Assembly (NCBI GenBank): GCA_943788865.1
Contig: CALSRX010000002.1
Coordinates: 248,001-312,000 of the forward strand
Direction of reading: 5' to 3'
Source of the DNA: an uncultured Polaribacter sp.
Lineage (GTDB): Bacteria; Bacteroidota; Bacteroidia; Flavobacteriales; Flavobacteriaceae
DNA length: 64,000 nucleotides
Below, one piece after another: positions 36,297 to 43,053 of the stretch. Under the pieces are notes generated by a model that made no database searches, was not told the origin of the DNA, and saw only the letters and a program-made list of their open reading frames with translations. Positions within the stretch are counted from its first letter, which is position 1. Each line of letters starts with the position of its first letter. The translations under genes were made by a program, and so were the position numbers.

Positions 36297-36372
36297 GTCA
36301 TTGCCGAGAAATCGGGAATCTATTTTTTAATTTTACTTTTAATCATGAGATTCCTGCTTTCGCAGGAATGAC
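36297..36372. repeat. Palindromic element between trpB and trpA
   Basis: A 76-bp element that starts GTCATTGCCGAGAAATCGG and ends in CCTGCTTTCGCAGGAATGAC, with an AT-rich middle. Its left end supplies an ATG in frame with trpA on the minus strand. Confidence 0.8.
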
Positions 36373-36374
36373 AA

Positions 36375-37559
36375 CTAATCTTCTAAATGATTGATATACG
36401 TTTCTAAATCCTTATCTCCTCTACCCGATAAATTTATCACCACAACTTGGTCTTTTTTTAAGTTCATTTTTGGTAAAACTGCCAAGGCATGTGCCGTTTC
36501 TAATGCCGGAATAATTCCTTCTAGTTGAGTCAACTCAAAAGCCGCATCTAACGCCTCCTTATCTGTTGCGTTCATAAATTGAGCCCGTTTTGTTTCGTGT
36601 AAAAAAGCATGTAACGGTCCAACTCCAGGATAATCTAATCCTGCAGAAATAGAATAAGGCTCGGTAATTTGACCGTATTCATCTTGCATTAAAATAGTTT
36701 TAGAACCATGAATTACACCAACTTCACCTAATTGAGAAGTCGCTGCACTTTCTCCAGAATCAACTCCCAATCCAGCTGCTTCAACCGCAATCAACTCTAC
36801 CTTTTCATCATCTAAATAATGATAAAAAGCACCTGCTGCATTAGATCCTCCTCCCACACAAGCAATAATTGTATCTGGATTTTCATTACCAGTTTGTGCT
36901 TTTAATTGCACTTTCATTTCTTCAGAAATAACAGCTTGCAATCTTGCAACCATATCTGGATAAGGATGTGGACCAACAACAGAACCTATTAAATAATACG
37001 TTTCTGGATGTTGAATCCAATAGCGAATCGCTTCATTTGTAGCATCCTTTAGTGTTTTACTTCCGCTTGTCGCCGGAACTACCTTAGCGCCTAACATTTT
37101 CATTCGAGCAACATTGGGTGCTTGACGTTTGATGTCGGTTTCGCCCATAAAAACCACACATTCTAAATTCATTAATGCACATACAGTAGCTGTAGCAACA
37201 CCATGTTGTCCTGCACCTGTTTCGGCAATAATCTTTGTTTTCCCTAAATGCTTTGCCACTAAAATTTGCCCAATGGTATTATTGACTTTATGAGCGCCTG
37301 TGTGATTTAAATCTTCTCGCTTTAAATAAATGGTTGCACCATATTTTTCTGACAAACGTTTTGCTAAATACAACGGACTCGGACGGCCAACATAATGCTG
37401 TAACAAATCTTTATACTCCTCTTGAAATGCTGAAGATTCCAAAATCTGTAAATAGTTATCTTCTAATTCTTTTACATTTGGATACAACAATTCTGGAATA
37501 AAAGCACCCCCAAACTGTCCGTAATATCCTTCTTTAGTAGGTTGAAATTTTGATTTCAT
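36375..37559 (-). CDS. trpB: Tryptophan synthase beta subunit
   Basis: A 394-residue PLP enzyme joining indole and serine to give tryptophan. The PLP lysine is in [14 protein letters not shown] near residue 87, the phosphate-binding loop is [10 protein letters not shown], and [15 protein letters not shown] and [12 protein letters not shown] match the family. The start used is ATG 37559 ([18 protein letters not shown]). Another in-frame ATG at 37577 derives from the neighbouring palindromic element and would add six residues. Confidence 0.97.
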   Translation of the reverse strand: MKSKFQPTKEGYYGQFGGAFIPELLYPNVKELEDNYLQILESSAFQEEYKDLLQHYVGRPSPLYLAKRLSEKYGATIYLKREDLNHTGAHKVNNTIGQILVAKHLGKTKIIAETGAGQHGVATATVCALMNLECVVFMGETDIKRQAPNVARMKMLGAKVVPATSGSKTLKDATNEAIRYWIQHPETYYLIGSVVGPHPYPDMVARLQAVISEEMKVQLKAQTGNENPDTIIACVGGGSNAAGAFYHYLDDEKVELIAVEAAGLGVDSGESAATSQLGEVGVIHGSKTILMQDEYGQITEPYSISAGLDYPGVGPLHAFLHETKRAQFMNATDKEALDAAFELTQLEGIIPALETAHALAVLPKMNLKKDQVVVINLSGRGDKDLETYINHLED

Positions 37560-37572
37560 ATTTTTATTTTCT

Positions 37573-37640
37573 GTCATTGCGAATATAATGAAGCAATCTT
37601 TTTATTGATAAATAGATTACTTCGGGTTACTCGTAATGAT
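37573..37640. repeat. Palindromic element at the trpF-trpB junction
   Basis: GTCATTGCGA at one end and TCGTAATGAT at the other, 68 bp. It overlaps the 3' end of trpF, supplying the last residues (ITSNPK) and the stop codon, and gives an in-frame upstream ATG for trpB. Confidence 0.8.
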
Positions 37641-38318
37641 GTTTTCTTTAAACTTTTTTAACTCTTGTACTTTCTTAATTCCTGGTTTACTTTCAAATTT
37701 GCTATTTATATCTAATGCATAACAATAGTTGGATTCCTGCTTTCGCAGGAATGACAGAACATTGTTTGTGTTTTCCAAACCAATTCCGCCACTTAAAAAA
37801 TAAGGCTTTTTCGAAGTGTATTTTTGTAATACTTTCCAATTAAATGTGACTCCGTTTCCTCCTCTTTCTTTTCCTTTGGTGTCAAATAAAAAATAATCAA
37901 CAACATCTTCATAGGGTTTTAAAATATCAAAATTAAACTCGTCTTTAATTCCGAATACTTTGATGATTTCTAACGCATTGTCACCTCGAGCGGACTCGAG
38001 AGGATGTTTCAAATTCTTTTGATAAGATTTCTCACTTTGTTCGAAATGACATTTTAATTCGTTAATATATGTTACTGTTTCATCCCCATGCAATTGCACA
38101 GTTTGTAAATCGTATTTTATAATTTTTTCCAAAACTTTATCAATGGTTTCGTTAACAAAAACTCCAACTTTTTTAATCGATTTTGGAAGCTCTGGAATAA
38201 TTCCATCAAAATTACGCTTTGATTTTTCATAGAAAATAAACCCTAAATAATCGGGTTGTAATTCAGCAACTTGCTGAATATTCTCTAAGTATTTCATTCC
38301 ACAAACTTTTAGTTTCAT
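37617..38318 (-). CDS. trpF: Phosphoribosylanthranilate isomerase with in-frame repeat insertions
   Basis: A 233-residue TIM-barrel enzyme converting phosphoribosylanthranilate to its deoxyribulose isomer. The start MKLKVCGMKYLENI holds the catalytic Cys; the catalytic Asp is in YFLFDTKGKERGG; YFLSGGIGLENTNNV and YALDINSKFESKPG are the phosphate-binding strands. Two extra segments are repeat-derived: residues about 90-113 (CHFEQSEKSYQKNL to ESARGD) and about 188-196 (LSFLRKQES). Both preserve the frame. Without them the length falls to about 200, the usual size. The last residues also come from a repeat. Catalytic residues are intact, so the protein may still work. Confidence 0.9.
   Translation of the reverse strand: MKLKVCGMKYLENIQQVAELQPDYLGFIFYEKSKRNFDGIIPELPKSIKKVGVFVNETIDKVLEKIIKYDLQTVQLHGDETVTYINELKCHFEQSEKSYQKNLKHPLESARGDNALEIIKVFGIKDEFNFDILKPYEDVVDYFLFDTKGKERGGNGVTFNWKVLQKYTSKKPYFLSGGIGLENTNNVLSFLRKQESNYCYALDINSKFESKPGIKKVQELKKFKENIITSNPK
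37731..37755. repeat. Palindromic element, half size, inside trpF
   Basis: ATTCCTGC TTTC GCAGGAAT hairpin with GAC at one end. Read in the trpF frame it encodes SFLRKQES. Confidence 0.85.
37980..38050. repeat. Palindromic element, full size, inside trpF
   Basis: On the minus strand it starts GTCATTTCGAACAAAGTGAG and ends CTCGAGGTGAC, 71 bp, with an internal TCGAGTCCGCTCGA palindrome. It encodes about 24 residues of TrpF between the VQLHGDE strand and the IIKVFGI strand. Confidence 0.85.
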
Positions 38319-38331
38319 TTTCTATGTTTTT

Positions 38332-38403
38332 GTCATTGCGAACAAAGTGAAGCAATCTCATTATCTTTAAGCAGATTACTTCGTCGTTCCTCATCGTAAT
38401 GAC
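38332..38403. repeat. Palindromic element between trpC and trpF
   Basis: GTCATTGCGAACAAAGTGAA at one end and CATCGTAATGAC at the other, 72 bp. It fills nearly the whole junction and ends 2 bp from the trpC stop. Confidence 0.85.
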
Positions 38404-38404
38404 G

Positions 38405-39190
38405 TTATCTAATTTGACTAATAAATTCTTGACAAGCCAATCCGGGATCTTCTGTTTTCATAAAGTTTTCTCCTATCAAAAAACCTTGAAACCCATACTC
38501 TTTTAATCCTGTAATAATTCTTGGATCTGAAATTCCACTCTCAGAAACTTTGATACATGTATCTGGAATTTGGTTGGCTAAAACGATTGAATGTTCCAAA
38601 TCAACTTCAAAAGTTTTTAAATTTCTGTTATTGATTCCTATGATTTTATTTGACAATTCAATCTTGTCTAAATCTTCCTGACTGTGTACTTCATACAACA
38701 CTTCCAATCCTAAATCAGTTGCCAATTGTCCATAATTTTTTAATTGTTCTTTGGTTAAACAAGCTGCAATTAATAAAATAACATCGGCTCCAATTGCCTT
38801 TGCTTCTACAATTTGAAATGCATCTACAACAAAGTCTTTTCGTAAGATTGGTGTTTGCTGATTAATAACTCTTGCTTCCATCAAATCTGCCATGGTTCCC
38901 CCAAAAAAAGAAATATCCGTTAAAATAGATTGCGCAGCTACATTTGCTTCTAAATATCCATTGGTAACATCTGCAATGGTTGCTTTGTTGTTGATGATTC
39001 CTTTAGAAGGTGATTGTCTTTTAAACTCAGCAATTACTCCGGTTGAACCCACTTCCAATAACGATTTTTTTAATGAAATGGGTTGTCTTTTAAAATTTGG
39101 ACTTTCTACCAATTTTTTCACTGGAACTTCTGCTTTTATTTTTGCAATTTCCTTCTTTTTAAATGCGATTATTTTATCTAAAATTGTCAT
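38405..39190 (-). CDS. trpC: Indole-3-glycerol phosphate synthase
   Basis: A 261-residue TIM-barrel enzyme that closes the indole ring. Family motifs in order: DKIIAFKKKEIAKIKAEVP, VIAEFKRQSPSKGIIN (catalytic Glu and Lys), FFGGTMADL, ILRKDFVVDAFQIVEA, GINNRNLKTFEVD and VSESGISDPRII. The sequence is a stand-alone TrpC, not fused to TrpF. Upstream is the four-helix-bundle gene that separates it from trpD. Confidence 0.96.
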   Translation of the reverse strand: MTILDKIIAFKKKEIAKIKAEVPVKKLVESPNFKRQPISLKKSLLEVGSTGVIAEFKRQSPSKGIINNKATIADVTNGYLEANVAAQSILTDISFFGGTMADLMEARVINQQTPILRKDFVVDAFQIVEAKAIGADVILLIAACLTKEQLKNYGQLATDLGLEVLYEVHSQEDLDKIELSNKIIGINNRNLKTFEVDLEHSIVLANQIPDTCIKVSESGISDPRIITGLKEYGFQGFLIGENFMKTEDPGLACQEFISQIR

Positions 39191-39217
39191 ATAAATAATT
39201 ATGAATTCAAAATTATG

Positions 39218-39228
39218 AATTACGAATT
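39218..39228. repeat. Left inverted repeat flanking the four-helix-bundle gene
   Basis: AATTACGAATT, the exact reverse complement of 39594-39604. It covers the stop codon of the enclosed gene. Confidence 0.6.
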
Positions 39229-39579
39229 AGTGTTTCTAATTGTTTTTTGAATACTTCCGATAATTTTTAATATTTCTTCAATATCCTTTAATAATGATTC
39301 TGCTTTTTTATCAGATAAAAAATCGGTGTCTTTTAATAAACGAATCCAATAATGTGATTCTCTTGCTTCTTTATATGCTATTGTTAATTTCGCAAAAAAG
39401 TCTTTTCTACTTTGACCTCCAATAGCTTCTTCTATATTTGCACCAATTGAAGTTCCTGAGCGAAGTAATTGTTTACTTAAAACGAACTCCTTTTTCTCCT
39501 GTGATAAATGCTTGTATAATTTTACTATTCTCAAAGCAAAATCATAACTTTTAGTCTGAATTATATTATCCTTTTTCAT
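39220..39579 (-). CDS. Four-helix-bundle protein (S23/23S rRNA intervening-sequence type)
   Basis: A 119-residue all-helical protein of the four-helix-bundle family also found as the 23S rRNA intervening-sequence protein and as Avd in diversity-generating elements. Typical segments are YDFALRIVKLYKHL, LSKQLLRSGTSIGANIEEA and DFFAKLTIAYKEARESHYWI. It interrupts the trp operon between trpD and trpC in the same direction and is bounded by 11-bp perfect inverted repeats, with similar AT-rich repeated words outside. No rRNA or reverse transcriptase is nearby. It probably arrived as a passenger; function unknown. Confidence 0.85.
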   Translation of the reverse strand: MKKDNIIQTKSYDFALRIVKLYKHLSQEKKEFVLSKQLLRSGTSIGANIEEAIGGQSRKDFFAKLTIAYKEARESHYWIRLLKDTDFLSDKKAESLLKDIEEILKIIGSIQKTIRNTNS

Positions 39580-39593
39580 AGCTAATAATTTAC

Positions 39594-39604
39594 AATTCGT
39601 AATT
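39594..39604. repeat. Right inverted repeat flanking the four-helix-bundle gene
   Basis: AATTCGTAATT, the reverse complement of 39218-39228, just before the trpD stop. Confidence 0.6.
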
Positions 39605-40595
39605 AATAATTCCTAATTATTTTACTCAAACATTCTTTCGCTTTACCAGAAAACAAAGAATCTTCTGCTTCTGCAAAAGCATCTGAAAATGATTTCTTTT
39701 CATCAACTATTTTTAACGCAAAAGCTGCATTTGTTAGTACTACATTGTTTTGTGCTTCAGTTCCTTTTCCTTCAATAATATTTTTGAATATTTTTGCGGC
39801 ATCATCAACTGAATTTCCACCAAATATTTCTGATTGTGCTAAGTTTTTAAACCCTAAATCTTCAGGAGAAATTAATTCTTCGCCTTGTTTTGTAAACAAT
39901 TTAAAAGGACTCGTTAACGATATTTCATCGTAACCATCTAAGGCATGAACAATTCCGTAATTACTATTCTCTTCTTGTAAAATATAGTTGTACAAACGCG
40001 CAACTTCTAAATTAAACGTTCCTAATAATTGATTTTGTGGCGAACTCGGATTTACCAAAGGACCTAACATATTAAAAAATGTTTTCAGAGCCAATGCTTT
40101 TCTCGTTGGCCCAACTGCTTTCATTGCAGGATGAAATTTTGGCGCATGTAAAAAACAAATATTTGCAGTTTCTAATTGTTGTTTTAACGTATTTTCATCA
40201 TTGGTAAATTGGTAACCAAAACTCTCTAACATATCTGACGAACCCGATTGTGAAGACACAGAATAATTTCCATGTTTAGCAACTTTCTGCCCAGTTCCTG
40301 CTAAAATAAATGATGTTAATGTAGAGATGTTAAATGTGTCTTTTCCGTCTCCTCCTGTCCCAACAATATCAATCGTATTAAAATCAGAAAAATTTACCTT
40401 AATTGCTAATTCTTTTAGCGCATCTCTAAAACCAGAAAGTTCATCCACAGTAATTGGACGCATCATAAAAACAGTCATAAAAGATGCCAGATGTGCATCG
40501 TTATATTTTGACGCTGCTATATTTATCAAAATCTCTTTGGCTTGAGTTTTTGATAGTTTTTTTTGTTGATATAAATCGTTTAGTATTTGTTTCAT
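39603..40595 (-). CDS. trpD: Anthranilate phosphoribosyltransferase
   Basis: A 330-residue enzyme transferring phosphoribose from PRPP to anthranilate. The PRPP loop is DIVGTGGDGKDTFNIST near residue 75, with KHGNYSVSSQSGSSDMLE, LHAPKFHPAMK and GPTRKALALKTFFNMLGPL in family order. The start used is ATG 40595 (MKQILNDLYQQ). A longer frame from TTG 40622 would read through part of the neighbouring palindromic element, so is less likely. The stop lies inside the right inverted repeat of the four-helix-bundle insert. Confidence 0.95.
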   Translation of the reverse strand: MKQILNDLYQQKKLSKTQAKEILINIAASKYNDAHLASFMTVFMMRPITVDELSGFRDALKELAIKVNFSDFNTIDIVGTGGDGKDTFNISTLTSFILAGTGQKVAKHGNYSVSSQSGSSDMLESFGYQFTNDENTLKQQLETANICFLHAPKFHPAMKAVGPTRKALALKTFFNMLGPLVNPSSPQNQLLGTFNLEVARLYNYILQEENSNYGIVHALDGYDEISLTSPFKLFTKQGEELISPEDLGFKNLAQSEIFGGNSVDDAAKIFKNIIEGKGTEAQNNVVLTNAAFALKIVDEKKSFSDAFAEAEDSLFSGKAKECLSKIIRNY

Positions 40596-40607
40596 TTTAC
40601 TTTTTTT

Positions 40608-40687
40608 GTCATTGCGAAGCAAATAAAATTTGCTGTGGCAATCTTTTCATTGATGAGATTACTTCGTCGTAGACTCCTCGTAATGAC
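40608..40687. repeat. Palindromic element between trpG and trpD
   Basis: GTCATTGCGAAGCAAATAAA at one end and CTCCTCGTAATGAC at the other, about 80 bp, with GCAATC and GAGATTACTTC inner arms. It fills the junction. Confidence 0.8.
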
Positions 40688-40688
40688 G

Positions 40689-41267
40689 TTATATTTTTAC
40701 ATTCTCTAAAAAATTTCGAACTAATTGCTCTCCTACTTCAGTTAAAATTGATTCAGGATGAAATTGCACTGCAGAAATATTGAATACTTTATGTTCAATA
40801 GCCTGAATTTCGCCATCTTCATCTATTGCTGTAATTTCTAATTCAGATGGAAAATTTTCTTTAGAAGCAATCCAAGAATGATAACGTGCCGCATCAAACT
40901 TTACTGAAATATTTTTAAAGAGTACAGCATCTTTCTTAAGTACAGTCATTTCGGTTGCAACACCATGAAATACTTCTCCCATATTTACTATGTTTCCACC
41001 AAAAACTTCAGTAATTGCTTGCAATCCTAAACACACTCCAAAAATTGGTTTTATACCTGCGTAGCTTGCAATAACTTCTTTTAAGATTCCTGCTTCATCA
41101 GGAATTCCAGGACCTGGAGACAAAATAATAACATCATATCTCTGAATTTCTTCTACTTCTATTTCATCATATCGATATACATCTGGTAATTTTCCCGTAA
41201 TTTCTTCAACCATATGAACTAGGTTGTAGGTAAATGAATCGTAGTTGTCTAAAATTAATATGTTCAT
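40689..41267 (-). CDS. trpG: Anthranilate synthase glutamine amidotransferase subunit
   Basis: A 192-residue class I glutamine amidotransferase supplying ammonia to TrpE. The catalytic triad is visible: Cys in FGVCLGLQAI near residue 79, and His and Glu in AVQFHPESILTE near 168. NYDSFTYNLVH and SPGPGIPDEAG complete the family pattern. The sequence resembles TrpG/PabA; linkage to trpE (1 bp away) supports TrpG, although it could also serve folate synthesis with a PabB elsewhere. Confidence 0.94.
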   Translation of the reverse strand: MNILILDNYDSFTYNLVHMVEEITGKLPDVYRYDEIEVEEIQRYDVIILSPGPGIPDEAGILKEVIASYAGIKPIFGVCLGLQAITEVFGGNIVNMGEVFHGVATEMTVLKKDAVLFKNISVKFDAARYHSWIASKENFPSELEITAIDEDGEIQAIEHKVFNISAVQFHPESILTEVGEQLVRNFLENVKI

Positions 41268-41268
41268 C

Positions 41269-42660
41269 TTATATTTTTTCTGCTAATAACAACGCTTTTT
41301 TTAGCGCTGCTAATTTATTATTTACTTCTTGTAATTCTTTTTCTTCGTCAGAATGAATTACAATTCCTGCTCCTGCTTGATAATACAATACATTATTTTT
41401 ACTCACAAAAGAACGAATTGCAATTGCCAGGTTTACAGAACCATCTAAACCTATAATTCCGACGGCTCCACCATAAAATCCGCGAGATTGATTTTCATAC
41501 CTGTCAATTAGTTGCATGGCTTTGTATTTTGGAGCGCCACTTAAGGTTCCTGCCGGAAAAGTATCTCCAACAATTTCTATCGGGTTTCCTTTAATATTTC
41601 CTTGAACTGTTGAAACCAAATGAATAACATGACTAAAAAACTGTACTTCTTTAAATACTTCAACAGTTACTTTCTCTGCATGCTTACTTAAATCATTTCT
41701 CGCTAAATCTACTAACATTACATGTTCTGCTGTTTCTTTTTTATCTTCAGATAATTGCTTTCCCAATTTAATGTCTTCTGCCATATTACCAGTCCTTCGA
41801 AACGTTCCTGCAATTGGATTGATAATAGCTTTTCCTTCTGATATTTTAATTTGTGCTTCTGGAGATGAGCCCATCAATTTAAAAGAACCATAATCAAAAT
41901 AGAATAAATAGGGTGACGGATTTATTGAACGCAATGCTCTATATACATTAAACTCATCTCCTTTAAATTTTTGTTGAAATTGACGTGAAAGTACCAACTG
42001 AAAAACATCCCCTCGTTTACAATGCGATTTTGCTTTCACTACATATTCTTTAAAATCATCATTGGTACAATTAGAAGATTCTTCTCCAACAATTTCAAAA
42101 TTTTGTGTATTGAAAGTTTGTGCTTCAATGATGGTTTCTATTTCTGAAATTCTCGATATTGCTCCTAATTCAACATTTTCTATCAACGTCATCTCGTCAT
42201 TAAAATGATTGATGGTAATAATGAATCTATAAAAGCTGTATTGCATCAACGGAATTTTTGAAGGCCCCTCTTTTACATTCAGCTTTATGTTTTCAAAATA
42301 CTGAACACTATCATAGGTTGTGTACCCATACAAGCCATTAAATGATTTTAGTTTTGACTCACAATCCAATTCAATTGATTTGGAAAAAGCATCAAATAAT
42401 TGGTAAAAATTCTTATCAATGGTATGCTCTTCAATAGTATTTCCTTTTTCTGAGATTACAAACTGATCATTATCAACCTTCATAGATAAAACTGGCTCTA
42501 TACAGATAAAAGAAAAACTTTCTTCTTTGCTATGGTAATCTGAACTCTCTAATAATAAAGAATTTGCGTATTTATCTCTAAATCTTAAGTATAAACCAAC
42601 CGGAGTTACCGTGTCTGAAATTCTGGTTGAGCTAATCGTTTTAAATTGTATTTTTTTCAT
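41269..42660 (-). CDS. trpE: Anthranilate synthase component I
   Basis: A 463-residue chorismate-utilising enzyme that makes anthranilate with TrpG. The C-terminal catalytic domain has LVLSRQFQQKFKGDEFNVYR, AGTFRRTGNMAEDI, EHVMLVDLARNDLSKH, FPAGTLSGAPKYKAM and AGAGIVIHSDEEKE. The N-terminal LLESSD segment matches the tryptophan feedback site of TrpE. It is the first gene of the trp operon. An upstream leader peptide and terminator show likely control by attenuation. Confidence 0.96.
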   Translation of the reverse strand: MKKIQFKTISSTRISDTVTPVGLYLRFRDKYANSLLLESSDYHSKEESFSFICIEPVLSMKVDNDQFVISEKGNTIEEHTIDKNFYQLFDAFSKSIELDCESKLKSFNGLYGYTTYDSVQYFENIKLNVKEGPSKIPLMQYSFYRFIITINHFNDEMTLIENVELGAISRISEIETIIEAQTFNTQNFEIVGEESSNCTNDDFKEYVVKAKSHCKRGDVFQLVLSRQFQQKFKGDEFNVYRALRSINPSPYLFYFDYGSFKLMGSSPEAQIKISEGKAIINPIAGTFRRTGNMAEDIKLGKQLSEDKKETAEHVMLVDLARNDLSKHAEKVTVEVFKEVQFFSHVIHLVSTVQGNIKGNPIEIVGDTFPAGTLSGAPKYKAMQLIDRYENQSRGFYGGAVGIIGLDGSVNLAIAIRSFVSKNNVLYYQAGAGIVIHSDEEKELQEVNNKLAALKKALLLAEKI

Positions 42661-42702
42661 CTTGTGCCGAACTTATTTCGGTATCTTTTACTATTAAAAA
42701 AC

Positions 42703-42733
42703 AAAAAAGGCTTATCGTGAGATAAGCCTTTTT
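42703..42733 (-). terminator. Attenuator terminator upstream of trpE
   Basis: GGCTTATC (42709-42716) and GATAAGCC (42721-42728) form an 8-bp stem, extended by A/T pairs, and on the minus strand it is followed by a T6 run. It lies between the leader peptide and trpE, 43 bp before the trpE ATG, so it must be bypassed for the operon to be expressed. Confidence 0.85.
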
Positions 42734-42771
42734 ATTTATGTTATTTACATATAGGTTTTTTCCTCACTTAA

Positions 42772-42816
42772 TCAGTTAAGAGAGTTCCACCAACATATGT
42801 TTTGTTGTTTCATCAT
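42772..42816 (-). CDS. trpL: trp leader peptide with tandem Trp codons
   Basis: A 14-codon open frame on the minus strand, MMKQQNICWWNSLN, with two adjacent TGG codons at 42787-42792, located just after a consensus promoter and just before a terminator hairpin and trpE. The adjacent Trp codons are the classic sensor of charged tRNA-Trp. The end of the frame lies within an earlier hairpin, CTC-T-CTTAA with TTAAG-T-GAG. Part of that hairpin (GTGAGG) could pair with TCTCAC in the terminator loop, giving a possible alternative structure. Function is inferred; too short to detect by homology. Confidence 0.88.
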   Translation of the reverse strand: MMKQQNICWWNSLN

Positions 42817-42823
42817 TGAACTA

Positions 42824-42854
42824 CAAATGTATAATAGATTTTTAAATGAACAAA
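42824..42854 (-). promoter_or_regulatory. Consensus promoter of the trp operon
   Basis: On the minus strand TTTG (42854-42851), a 19-nt spacer, then TACATTTG (42831-42824). The match is complete to the Bacteroidota sigma-A consensus. Transcription should start just before the leader peptide ATG at 42816, leaving a very short or near-absent leader before it. Confidence 0.8.
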
Positions 42855-43053
42855 CAAATAGTTTAAAAAAATCTTAGCACTGAAAAATTTTAATTTTTTT
42901 TGCTATTTAACATTCAATAAACTTACAAATTATACTTAATTATCTATTTTATATTAAAATTTATAACTATTAATTTATTTTATGTTTATTTATATTAATA
43001 CTAATCATTTATTTGCATCATAATTATAATAAATTTTACAAAAAAGATAGATT
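42855..43053. other. AT-rich intergenic region between the trp promoter and asnB
   Basis: Very AT-rich DNA with no open frame of note. It should hold the asnB promoter; a box TTTATTTG near 43011 has one mismatch to TAnnTTTG. No operator could be recognised. Confidence 0.4.

Noticed and set aside
37731..37755. SFLRKQES as a conserved protein motif
   Set aside because: It is the translation of a palindromic DNA repeat found in non-coding gaps too, so it is not a protein family signature.
39220..39579. Avd accessory protein of a diversity-generating retroelement
   Set aside because: The fold is the same, but no reverse transcriptase, template repeat or variable repeat lies nearby.
40596..40622. 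Extended N terminus of TrpD from TTG 40622
   Set aside because: The added residues are translated from a palindromic element and do not match TrpD.
42703..42733. The hairpin upstream of trpE as a terminator of asnB or another gene
   Set aside because: asnB runs away from it on the other strand and no gene ends next to it; its position between the leader peptide and trpE fits an attenuator.
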